Part shown: one piece after another, positions 10,509 to 21,367 of the stretch
Numbering within the stretch: position 1 is the stretch's first letter
Layout of the letters: every line of letters starts with the position of its first letter
NCBI GenBank assembly: GCA_009733715.1
Contig: WMKJ01000017.1
Span: 62,001 to 126,000, forward strand
Origin: Herpomyces periplanetae
Lineage: Eukaryota > Ascomycota > Laboulbeniomycetes > Herpomycetales > Herpomycetaceae
Length of the DNA: 64,000 nucleotides
Reading direction: 5' to 3'
Program-made: the position numbers and the translations under genes
The notes under the pieces: generated by a model
Database searches by the model: none
What the model saw: only the letters and a program-made list of their open reading frames with translations
Told to the model about the DNA's origin: nothing

Positions 10509-12919
10509 CCGTGGCGTACTTCATGATTTTTAATACACCAATTTTGTTGGACACCAATCGTCTACGCCCTGACATCTTAGTTGGAATGTTTAATCCAGTA
10601 AATTAGGAACATATTACAGTCAATGCCATCTCATTAACTGTGTATAAAGGCGCACAGCATGTGACTGCATAACAGTATAGCAAAAAATATATCCGTGCTT
10701 TTAGTTGGTAATAGGATGATGGCATAAAATATTAAAGGTTTTTTCTCAATGCATGAGATGAATGTTGCTCAAGGTTCCGGTGATAGTGGTTAGCGGCCAA
10801 AGATGTATTTAACGTTAGGGCTAAAGTTATTGTTACGGTGAAAGAATGATCTGGACAACAACGTATCAGAGATTGTATACATGCCAGATACCAGGTTGTT
10901 ATTATGATTATCATGAGATCATCAGTTTCGCATGAGTTGGAAGAGATTGTTACCTCTCTAACATTGCACAACGTGGAAGCAAGCACCAAACTGTGGATAG
11001 AATGCCAAAAGAATATTCTGTGCATCAATTTTGGATGCTAACAAAGTTTGCTATAGTTGTACATGGTAAAACATGTACTGAATTGATAACTTTACCAGAT
11101 AGATGGGTAGTCTACTTTTTATGCATACGTATGTTGAATATTGCGACAGTTATCTTTTTAAGAATTTCGCTCCGACAGAAAATCTAGCAATGTTCAAACC
11201 CTAAGCTTGAGAGATGAGCATATTTATCACCATTTTAACCCCCCACGTTTATTCATTATTGCTACTGGATGCTAAATGGATTTTTTTAATAACGTATGCT
11301 GACACCATTACGGTAGTTTACCGATTCACCAAGTGAAAATCTGACGTCCGTTGTGTCGAATTCCTTAATTTTGAGTGCCTGCATGTGCTTCTACACTGTC
11401 ATATTTTCATGAGATTGATTTTGATGAAGTATAGTCAGTAGAATTTTTTTGCTTTTGAATGCATGACATGTAGGTCGGCTAACTTTCTTTGTTGATGCAT
11501 TAGAAAGTCGTACACGAGTAATTATTTATAGGGAGTATACACAAGAGCTATTATAGCGTAGTAGGATATTGAACTTCGTGACTGATATTTAGGCTGTATA
11601 TTATGTAGTTTAATTTGCTGGTTAACCGTATACTAGACAACGTCAATGTATGGATACATGAGCAGTGTACAGTTTTCAGGATATTATGAACTTTCTACGG
11701 GAATACTTTTATTAACCAATGCAAAGTTAGATCCGGGTAAATAGCGCTTATTCAAGGTTGGGATCTGACTTGAACTCATATTTTGGGACTGATTGCGATA
11801 AAAATGGTGATTGCTAGGTCAGATACCAGTGCAGAGAGATTGATTTCGGTCAAAAGATACGTGTAAACGGAATAAATTGTGGAAGGTTCAAGAGAATACG
11901 ACTCTTTGGTGAGTATACATGCGGCTTTTTGCTGTAATTTTTGTAAAATTAGTCGGGGATAAGGTTGATAAGACACGATCGATGAAACAGTTTAAGGCTC
12001 CAGTATACCAATTGGATTTCATAATTTAATTTTTATCCAGCTCATCGGAATTTTACCAATGCTTCAGTTTGGTGCACTAGGAATGATCGGTAGTTCAAAT
12101 ATACGTCATGCTTGCTTTGGCTCACGCAGGAACCCGCTTTAAGGACTGTTCAACTATTGGCGTCAGCCCTGTAAGTATGGCATAATATGACCTGCGTTTC
12201 GCTCGCACTGCTAATCTGCACAGGATTATTTGCCCGCATAACGGGTCCGTTCTGTTAAACACTAATCATGTAGCCGGTTAAGGAAAAAACCTTAACATTG
12301 CACTACTAAGTCAAGTTGGGCTACCCGGTAGCAATCGTGCCTCAATACATAAACAGATTTGATACTCTATATTAGGTTGAGTGAGATAGAGTATGGACAA
12401 CATGATTAACCCAAGTGTAATTGCTAAAGGTTCTTATATATGTCGTGCATAGTGTTGGCAGTTTATACATGCATAATCGTATGTTGAAGGTAAGTAGTAC
12501 ACTTTTGATACACACTATATCAACTCACATGAGCATCCGTAATTTATGATGTGGACCATTTTCCGCCAACAGTTTGGTATGCTTTATCGCATGGACGTTA
12601 GACATGTGAGTGTAGCTTGATTCAGTATATCGCTGGGGATAAATGATTATACCAACATTACTTTTTCACGGTTTCCTGGGTGCCGGCACAATGATTTTAC
12701 CAATACGTGACATAAATTTACTAGCATATATGTGCATGCATGTATATATATATATATATATATATGCAGATGGGCGACTACCGAGTTGATCGAACATATA
12801 TGTTTTTACCATCCATTTTCATTAGCAGATTACACCTAAGTAATTTGAAGTTTACGATTTACTTTCGTGCAAGAGATTGAACTTTTGGAACAAATACGTT
12901 AAAGTGTTGAGCACTTATC
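10509..12919. other. Gene-free region before the PMGG-repeat gene
   Basis: About 2.4 kb of AT-rich DNA with only short, unconvincing open frames on both strands. A (TA)n tract lies at 12740-12765. I found no tRNA-like, repeat or transposon structure. Confidence 0.55.
12740..12765. repeat. (TA)n microsatellite
   Basis: An uninterrupted TA dinucleotide run about 160 bp upstream of the PMGG-repeat gene start. Confidence 0.85.
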
Positions 12920-14245
12920 ATGTTGTCTGTCACCTTACTAGCGTTAACGGCAATATTGAGGGGATGCAGTTTGAACGTTTCGGCTAGCCCTGTAACGTTA
13001 ACAGGCAGTGATAATGTTAACAAAACGGAAAATGAACGACCCCCCATAGTGTACGACCGACAATCGACGATTATCACAACACCGGCATCGTCAGCATCAT
13101 TAAAATCATCAGAATCTTTCGACGAATCCGAATGGTTAAAATCATTAAGTCATACAGAACTTTCGCTACTTTCTAGGGTACTTTCGGTAGCTCGTTCATA
13201 TATGCCTTTTAGTCTCAATAAAAGGGAGAATACTCCGAGTCTTGTTTCCGATAGATCAGAGTATACTAAGCCCAATAAAGGCGCTTCATCATTCAACAGC
13301 AATAAAATCCGTTCTTTTGGTCCTTTTGGTAGTAGTCCTATGGGAGGTCCTATGGGTGGTCCTATGGGAGGTCCTATGGGAGGTCCTATGGGTGGTCCTA
13401 TGGGTGGTCCTATAGGTGGTCCTATGGGTGGTCCTATGGGTGGTCTAATGGGTGGTCCAATGGGTGGTCCTATGGGAGGTCCTATGGGAGGTCCTATGGG
13501 TGGTCCTATGGGAGGTCCTATGGGTGGTCCTATGGGAGGTCCTATGGGAGGTCCAATGGGAGGTCCTATGGGAGGTCCAATGGGAGGTCCAATGGGTGGT
13601 TTAATGGGTGGTCCAATGGGTGGTCGTATGGGTGGTCCAATGGGTGGTCCGATGGGTGGTCCAATGGGTGGTCCGATGGGTGGTCGTATGGGTGGTCCAA
13701 TGGGTGGCCATTTGGGTGGCCATTTGGGGGGTCCGATGGGTGGTCCAATGGGTGGTCCGATGGGAGGTCATTTGGGAGGTCATTTGGGGGGTCCGATGGG
13801 TGGCCATTTAGGTGGCGGAGTGGGAAGATCAGGTGGTCGTGGTGGACCAATTGGAGGTGGATTGGATGATGAATCTATCAACGATTTTCCAGAAGGTTTA
13901 GAAGAAGGAATTCCAGGACTGGATGAACCGGGCGAAAGACACGTGGAAGAAGAAAGACCGGCAGAAAACTCTCGTTCGAGAAAGGTGACCAAAAAGTCTA
14001 GTGATCGGGAAAAACCAAAATTCCCCGAAGATAACTATGAAGTGAGACGACGGACGCATGACGAAGAGGACGTTGAAGAGATTGATCCAGAAGCTGAAGC
14101 AAGAGCAGAAGCGAGCAGAAGGCGGGCAAGAAGAGCTACGCGAAATAGTGCAGGTTCAAGGAAAAGCATGAAATCACAGCTCCTAAGATCATGGAATAAA
14201 CCGGAACGAATTGGGGAGGGACTCAGACGTGGGAAAGGGAATTGA
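12920..14245 (+). CDS. Predicted secreted PMGG-repeat protein
   Basis: Single exon, 441 residues, no recognised family. The N-terminus MLSVTLLALTAILRGCSLNV followed by SASP looks like a signal peptide, which also supports the ATG at 12920. Residues ~23-139 are Ser/Thr/Asn-rich. Residues 140-299 are forty perfect-length tetrapeptides, mostly PMGG, with LMGG, PIGG, RMGG and HLGG variants. A Gly-rich bridge (GRSGGRGGPIGGG) leads to an acidic segment, then a basic Arg/Lys/Ser tail (RRRARRATRNSAGSRKS). Repetitive, Gly/Met/Pro-rich secreted proteins are often structural matrix or wall proteins, but that is analogy. Pro every fourth residue and lack of Gly-X-Y exclude collagen. The gene sits alone in a gene-poor stretch beside another putative secreted protein. 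Confidence 0.8.
   Translation: MLSVTLLALTAILRGCSLNVSASPVTLTGSDNVNKTENERPPIVYDRQSTIITTPASSASLKSSESFDESEWLKSLSHTELSLLSRVLSVARSYMPFSLNKRENTPSLVSDRSEYTKPNKGASSFNSNKIRSFGPFGSSPMGGPMGGPMGGPMGGPMGGPMGGPIGGPMGGPMGGLMGGPMGGPMGGPMGGPMGGPMGGPMGGPMGGPMGGPMGGPMGGPMGGPMGGLMGGPMGGRMGGPMGGPMGGPMGGPMGGRMGGPMGGHLGGHLGGPMGGPMGGPMGGHLGGHLGGPMGGHLGGGVGRSGGRGGPIGGGLDDESINDFPEGLEEGIPGLDEPGERHVEEERPAENSRSRKVTKKSSDREKPKFPEDNYEVRRRTHDEEDVEEIDPEAEARAEASRRRARRATRNSAGSRKSMKSQLLRSWNKPERIGEGLRRGKGN
13337..13816 (+). repeat. 12-bp coding minisatellite, 40 units
   Basis: Forty tandem 12-bp units close to CCTATGGGTGGT, all in frame and without indels, each encoding one tetrapeptide. Variation is mostly GGT/GGA third-base changes. 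The 5' two thirds are nearly all PMGG; the 3' third holds most RMGG and HLGG variants. Such an array is expected to vary in copy number between strains. Confidence 0.95.
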
Positions 14246-14988
14246 AGAGGAAGAAGATGTAAAATATGAGATGGTGATGATGATGATGAAAGCGGTATTT
14301 TGACAGTGTTTTTGTTTGGTCTGGTACATGTGAAATTTTGTAAAAGTTTAAGCATTTAGTAACAATGATAAAAGTTTACATTTATCACGAATGAACCAGT
14401 AAAATTAACGGTGAACGGTTCAGCTTGGGTTTGGGGCTAAGATACTGGACGGGTTCGAATAGGATTTTAACGGGTAGCTAAATTAGACAGTGCTGTGGGG
14501 GTTGACAGTGGATGGAAACAAGCTGAATATGAAGCGAAACGGCGGGGCTAAGGTAGGATAAAATGGAATGTGAAAGTCTGAGCTTTAAAGTTAGTGATAG
14601 GATGTAACATTATAAGCATAAAGAAGGTCAGGATATGGAGGAAAATCAATGATGGGGTAAATTTATAGGCTAAATTCATGGTATACCGTAGAAATGGACA
14701 TTGAATGGACGTAAAGTGATAATGTCAAATTGCATGGTGGATGATAAGAAGTAAATTTTCCGGAAATGCTGTATAACATGACAAGCGGGGTTTACTCAAG
14801 ACTTATATTTAAAGGCACAATTTTCAGAATTTTTGGGAATTATTGTAAGATCACAAATGACCAAATTGTTGCGTTGAGTATACATTGTGGTGGGAAGATA
14901 GGTAGATTAATTTATCCATGTGGATACATGATCCGAGAAACTGGTTAACTTGATTAATTGTTCAATCATTTATTGGTTTATTTACTCA
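14246..14988. other. Purine/G-rich spacer after the PMGG gene
   Basis: About 740 bp in which the + strand is rich in G and A. I see no gene. It forms part of the purine-rich block that ends near 15.9 kb. Confidence 0.5.
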
Positions 14989-15888
14989 ATGATAATAGCA
15001 TTCATATGGGTAGTGGTTTTGTCAAGCTCGCTACTTGCGAGACCAAAGACAGAACCTCCCATGTATAAGTTAAATTGTTATTTTGGCACTGGAAAGGATT
15101 ACAGCTTCGCTGTTCACATTGATTTGAGGACTAAACGATTGTTTTCAGCTAATAGGAACTCGGTAAAAGTGAAAATAGATAATGTCGGTATATCGATTTG
15201 TATTAGAGTTAACATATCCATGATTTTACGTAGACGTTTCCTAGATCGATGCAAGTAGCGGAGCCTATTTTCCAAACTTATTTGAATCGAAATCTTTTTG
15301 AACCATGGACTGAGTCCAAAGGAACAAGTATAATGATGATAAAACCTTACTTTGCAAGAGGTAAAGTAATAGTGGAGAGTTATCGTTAATATGATTATCG
15401 TGTACCTGTTTGCTTGGTTGAATGGAATAATTTTCTTTAGTGTGAACAATTGACAATAAAAATATTGTTGTGCCGGTCTAATTCAAGAGTATTTTTATCG
15501 TACAAATCGACTAGTTTATTACGATTATCAAGGTTACGTTTCCCTGGAGGACGTTCCTGGTGTAGGGAAGCGGGCAAAGCGAAGTTCAAGCACTAGATGG
15601 GGACCTTTAGGTTTCTATCACTGCCGCCGGGATCGAGTTGGCCAGAATATGAGTTACATACATGTTGGACGAAATGCGGAATATAGGCAGAGATTGTGTG
15701 AAAAGGTTAAATTGTTCAAACGAGTATTGACTAGAGAACCTAGCACTAAACCCGGTAAAACACCAAAAAGACCCGCTGGTTCCAAATCTTCTGGATCACG
15801 CCCGACTCCAAGACGTTCGGGTAAAGTCCAAAACCGGCCCACGGAATCTCGTGGTCGTGAAACTAAAAAACTGCCGCCAGACCGGTGA
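14989..15888 (+). CDS. Candidate small secreted protein, two exons, junction uncertain
   Basis: Two open pieces look like one spliced gene. The first starts at ATG 14989: MIIAFIWVVVLSSSLLA is a good signal peptide, followed by RPKTEPPMYKLNCYFGTGKD. It is open to 15258 with usable donors at 15163 (GTAAAAG) and 15188 (GTATAT). The second runs from an acceptor around 15488-15550 to the TGA at 15886-15888 and includes WGPLGFYHCRRDRVGQN and YRQRLCEKVKLFKRV, then a Lys/Arg/Pro/Ser-rich basic tail. The join GTATAT to ATCAAG at 15530 keeps the frame, as does GTAAAAG to a CTGGAG acceptor; I cannot choose. There are three Cys in the mature part. The product would be about 170-190 residues. No family recognised and no function proposed. 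Confidence 0.45.
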
Positions 15889-18797
15889 CGGAATTTATCA
15901 TTTTACTAAATTTCCTTCTTCTACGGGGGTCCTTGAATTATCTTTTCACGCTAGCCCTAGTACATGCAAAATCTTCATGCGATTTCTGCGAGTGGGGGCT
16001 TTTCTTATTGACATTCGTCTACAACTTTTCAATTCTTAATTTCATCTTTCGTCCATGGAATGGCAATATTTCTTGCTAGTCAATCATCGTTGATACTGTA
16101 CAAAAAATCTTGTAAACTGCATCTGTCTGCTCACTGTTTTTTGGATATTTGAGCGTTTGCTTGCTCGCGCAAATCCTCAATCCCGTAATATTTCCTAATC
16201 TGGTAATGTTTTGCGGTTTGTTTCTGGGAAAATCTCAAAGCCAAGTTTACTGCGACTTTTGATGGAATTATTTACAGATTAATTGAACTCAGTTCCTTTC
16301 GAAAATCCACTTATTTCGCTCAATGTCAATAGTGTGGGCTTTCTCAAACAAATCTGTCAAAATTCTCATCGTATAACATTTGGTTTTGTGCCATCTAAAT
16401 GTATTACGTTTGACTACTTTGCATCTTATCTTTTATTCTTTATTCAAGCTCTGTGTAAAATTCCCGTCAACTTTTACTTCTTATCGTTCTGGACACCTAT
16501 TCATGAAATATTCCACGCCATTAATTATTTATCAACCCGTTCATAAAAGCCTCTTTATCAACCTTTATTTTTTTAAAATCGGCATTATCGCATATCTCTC
16601 TTGAAAAAATCCGAACCTTTATCTTCCCCATTTCCCCTGAATCCACTTTGTACAAAACCCTGTGTTCTCATCGTCTTTTACGCTTAACTTGTACACTGGG
16701 AAACTAATTTTCGGCATCGCCAATATCCTCGTAGAAATTATACTTTTAATCTACTTCTTCTAAAACCGCCTTTAAAAGCTCAAATTCCCTCCAACTAGCT
16801 ATCATTAGTTTCATGTTGATCATCCGTTCGTCCATAAACTTGCTGATCTCCACTCCATAGCTGGGATGACGTTTAAAAACGTAATTTTTTCTATTATCTT
16901 CCGCTTAAACTGTACTTTTCAAACACTTTGACACTGCTTCCATTTTCATTCCGAATTTTCTTCCGCTAACTCTTATCCATTCCCCGTACCAGTATTATTT
17001 CCATTTCTCGCCTTACTTGCCCATCCTTCACTACCTTCAGTTCAATTGTTTATGTTACCGTTATGCATCAAACCTATCATGCGTTTGCCATTATTTTTAT
17101 CAGATAATTATCTTCCCAAGATCCCCCAATCCTCGTATCAATCTTACCTCTTCTGCACCAACCATCCTTTCATTCAAACAAACGTTTGGCTTTCCAACCT
17201 CTTATAACCATATGGGCTATTTCATCTGCCCATCTTCGGCATTTTTCTCTTTCGCACACCCTCGTCCCTCTTCCAATCCCACATTTCTTTACATCCAGTC
17301 ATGTATCTATTCAACCCTAAATATGCCCCATCTTTGCATCTCTTTTCCACTTCTCGAGCCTACATCGCTGAACTTACTCTTCCTATCCTATAAATTTATT
17401 ATTCTGTCCTTTACTCAAACATTTTCTTGCTCTTTAAACACCCCGTACATCTTTTAGTCCAATCATTCGCCCTAACGTTATGCCTTTTTGGGCCTTCTCT
17501 CGTACATCGTACCCCAACCAACTAATCCCTTGAATTACCCTCCGCTCCATTTTTCATTGAATTGACAATCTTTCGACTTCTATTCCTTCGTACGCCGTCA
17601 ATACTGCCATATCTTTATCCTTGTTATTGCATACCCACCCTTTTGCCACTTTATCTTTTTATACGCTAAATAACTACCACTCTTGTCCAAATTTCTAGTT
17701 GAACTTGTAGCTTGACTCATTTTACCTCCAATTAACTTCGGGAACTCTTCTCCCCTCCCGTCTTTTGTAAATTCGTGCCGAATAACCGAACATCCCCATT
17801 AGCCGTTTCCTTCCGCTTAGCCTATTACGTCTTCTACCAAGGACTAATACTAATTTATAACTATGTACAATTCAATTCTCTTCTCGTCATCTAATTCGTA
17901 CTTAATGATTTACTTAAATTATTCCTTTTACATGCATATAACAATCGGCAAATCATCTTTTAATCTTCACTCGCCATTTCATACTTCATTTAGAACCATC
18001 TACCACTAAATATATACCATGCTACCAATCTTAATACACGAGTACCCATGACGTAGATTCTGTACCCTCCTTTGTGCCATAGACCCTAAACTGTGCACTT
18101 AGCTTAATTATTTGGCCGAGTTAAATTCTCTAATGTTAGCTACCCATGACTAAGTTTTCATTTCAAGTCCTTTCGGCCACTTGCATCCACCACATCCCGG
18201 TTAGTACAAAAATTACGTGCTTCTCCCCCTCCATATACATAAATACTCGTCACCTCGCTATATTCCTTCACCATCGCAGCCCCATTTACTCAGTTTACCA
18301 TTTTGGTTTATAACCTATTATCTTTTACCTTGTATCATTTAACCGTCAAAAAATTATTACTTTTCCATATTTTCCTTGAATCTTAAAGCTATTAGCTTGG
18401 TTTACCTTTACTCGTCTCTGCTCTTCAGGATTTATTTCCCGTTGCAGCTATATCGTCAAATATCGTAAAGATCAATGAGGACTTTACAGTCACTTCTCAC
18501 CCTTTATATATTTTCCTTCAAAAAATCTATCCGCGCCATCAAGTGGCGTTAGTTACCTTTGCCTGGACTATCCTTTAACTTATCCATTGGTCAAATTGGC
18601 GTGGTTGAATAGTCGGTACCTATCCCCCTCATCAAATTATCCGTACAAATTTCTCATCGTGCCACAGCTCAATTTTCTTTTCCTATTGCCCATCATTGGT
18701 TTATTACTACGTTGCATCAGAATTTTGCACCGGTACCGCCCAAGTAACTCTTCCACTGTGAATCCAACTATTGGTTTTCCGTATTCAAGTCTACCAA
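15889..18797. other. Long pyrimidine-rich gene-free region upstream of the amino acid permease
   Basis: About 2.9 kb in which the + strand is dominated by C and T. Open frames up to 146 codons (17017-17457) occur on +, but pyrimidine-rich DNA lacks stop codons by chance and these have no domain, motif or convincing start. The strand bias flips relative to the purine-rich block before 15.9 kb. It may be leader or promoter for the permease. Confidence 0.5.
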
Positions 18798-20843
18798 ATG
18801 GACAATAGCAAGCTCCCTTCCTGGAATCATTACGAGGCCCTACAACCCGAGAATCCTCCCGCTTTTGATATATCCGCGACCTCAGAATGTAGCGACAGCT
18901 GTAAATTACCTGCCGTCGAAAGTGACCGGGACACTAAAAATTCCATTCACTATCGCACATGCAGTTGGCCTAAGGTATTCCCTAACCTATCAATCCTCAT
19001 TTAACTTTTGCCTCACGGACATCTCTGCTTCACGATTCTGAAAATGAATTCCCCTTCGTCCGCTCCATGTGCTAGTTGCTTAAATTTTTCAATTGATGTT
19101 ATACTCACCCTTACCTTGTCTTTCAACTTCATGTTTCGTTCACTCTATTTAATTCCATCTCTACGCTTTTATGTAACCGTGCATGCGTACATTTGGCTCT
19201 GAAACTATTCCAATATTTTACTCGTATTTCTACATTTGCTAATTTGCTCACTGTCCTGCTTCATCCTTCGGCCCAGTCTTAATTGAAATTTGCTTTCTCT
19301 TTCAACGTTGCTGAGAATGGAAATCATTGTGCAAAACACTTTCTAACAACAAAACCCCAGACTGCGGCCCTATTATTTTCTGAATACATATGTCTGGCGA
19401 TAATGTCATTTCCCCACTCTTACTCGGTTCTGGGAATTGTTCCAGGAATTCTCATTACAGTTATTGTCGCCTGTCTCGTGCAGTATACTTCTTTAATAGT
19501 TTGGTAAGAACTTTTTATTTTTCTTTTATTGTTGTATAGCGAGGATGTGTGTTTGCTTTGCTTTACAACCATGTATCGTGTTTGGTGGCTTTTTGTGTCT
19601 TTGCCATTTTTCTAACAACATTTTAGGCGCTATTGTCTTAAGAACCCCGAGGTTAAGGATATCTGTGATATCGGCCGATTGCTCTTTTGGAATAAATCAT
19701 GGGCTTGGTATTTTACAGCTGTTATGTTCATTTTGAACAACACGTTTGTTCAAGTAAGCCTTCATTCACGATAGTCAACTAAACTCTCGCTCATTTATAT
19801 TCGCTTTACTTCAGGGATTTCATTGTTTAGTCGGTAGTAAATATCTAAGCACTATAATCGAGAAGAAGACATGCGCAATAGCTTTTTCAGCTTTGGTAGC
19901 CTTCATTTCCTTTATTTGCTCACTACCCCGTACATTTTCCGCCATGGCAAAAGTTGCTTTGGGTTCGGCCTTTTTTACATTCATATCCGTAGTTCTGGCT
20001 ACTATCTTTTCCGTTATCGAAAAAAAGCATCCAATGGGTTATCCTGATAAAGGTCCTATTCAGGTTCATCTTTTCCTACCTTCGGGAACGACTTTTGTTG
20101 CAGCTATAAATGCTGTTATGAACATAAGTTATACGTTTATTGGACAAATTACCATTCCATCTTTCATTGCCGAAATGCGAAACCCTCATGATTTTCCAAA
20201 AGCTCTTTGGGCCGTCACAATATTCGAGGTTTTATTATTCTCCGCTGTTGGTGCTATAATATACGCATACACTGGCTCCAATTATATTACTGCCCCAGCA
20301 TTTGGCTCTTTGAATCACGAAGTTTTCAAAAAGGTATCATTTTCCTTCATGGTTCCCACTATTGTCTTTGTCGGCGTACTGTATGCCGCAATTTCTGCTC
20401 GATTTATTATTTTTAACATTTTTAAAAATTCTCGTCATATCAATCAACACACTCTGACCGGTTGGCTATCATGGATTGGGATTCTCGGCTTAACATGGGT
20501 GTGCGCATTTTTCATTTCCCAAGTCATTCCCTTTTTTTCCGATTTGCTAGCCTTGATGAGTTCTGTATTCGACTCTTTCTTTGGCTTTATATACTGGGGC
20601 GTGGCAGCCTACCATTTATCTCTATATGACTGTCCTTCTGGATCAAATTCTCTCCCATCCAAGAATACCTCTTTAAGTATCTTCCGGAGAAACGCTTCCG
20701 GAATTACCAAATGCGCTTTTTTATGTCTTGTAGGCGTACTCTTTTTAACTGTCGGAACGTATGCTTCGATTACTAGTATTATCGAGGGTTTCAGAGCTTC
20801 CGCTGTAGAAAGGCCGTTTACTTGCAATGTCGATGGTATTTAG
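18798..20843 (+). CDS. Amino acid permease of the Aa_trans (AAAP) family, fungal Mtr/Avt-like
   Basis: Four exons: 18798-18974, 19361-19503, 19627-19753, 19815-20843, giving 491 residues. Introns of 386, 123 and 61 bp have GT..AG ends; TTCTAAC lies upstream of the first two acceptors. The joins restore family sequence: HYRTCSWPK joins TAALLFSEY, and LIVW joins RYCLKNPEV. The fungal signature near the first helix (ICLAIMSFPHSYSVLGIVPG) and the NISYTFIGQITIPSFIAEM helix are clear. About 11 membrane helices are expected. These proteins carry neutral or aromatic amino acids with protons at the plasma membrane or vacuole; substrate and site cannot be told here. The ~58-residue N-terminus is cytosolic and Ser/Asp-rich. 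ATG 18798 is the first in frame and precedes the conserved YRT-SW motif. Confidence 0.9.
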
Positions 20844-21367
20844 AACGATGAATTTCTAATTTCGCCGTGAGTAGTGAAAGTTGTTAGCTCATGTGATACC
20901 AATCACATCTTTTTATTATCATTTTAAAAATATAATTTACCTAAGTTAGATTGCTAGTAAGATTAGTTTAAAGTACTTCTAAACCATAAATTGCTTAGCA
21001 AGAGTGATCCCGTTCAATATTTATCCACAAATTTAATCGACCAATCTACATATTCGTCACACAAGAGGAGACGAGACGATGATCACACGTGCGTCTCAAC
21101 AATACCGTTTTCTATATTCTCCGATGGCTTCGTCTCGTCTTCTTACCCAAACTGGACAAAAGCTTAGTTGTATGACGTAAGATTACATACGAATTTTGTG
21201 ATGAAATCGGCCTTCGAACGGATTCCAGGGTTTTGTTAACCCAAATTATTCTACTCGTTCAGTGTCATGGTAGGTTAAATTCAATTATAAGTTAGATTAA
21301 TTTCATTGTTTGACTCAAATTTAAATCACTCTTATGTTTGACTCCACAGCGAAGGTTAATGTGAAGA
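20844..21367. promoter_or_regulatory. Intergenic region with CACGTG, permease to NPR3
   Basis: About 520 bp. The first part should hold the permease 3' end. CACGTG at 21086-21091, within a locally GC-richer stretch (about 21065-21150), is about 280 bp upstream of the NPR3 start and is a plausible promoter element. TATA or start sites cannot be assigned. Confidence 0.4.

Noticed and set aside
13566-13850. Open frames through the 12-bp array in other frames and on the minus strand
   Set aside because: Any frame through a 12-bp repeat stays open; only the PMGG frame has a signal peptide and natural flanks.
14445-14470. GGTTCGAATAGG resembling a tRNA B-box
   Set aside because: Flanking bases do not form the T-stem; no other tRNA arms.
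17017-17457. 146-codon open frame on +
   Set aside because: Lies in pyrimidine-rich DNA, where stops are rare by chance; no domain, signal or codon texture of a gene.
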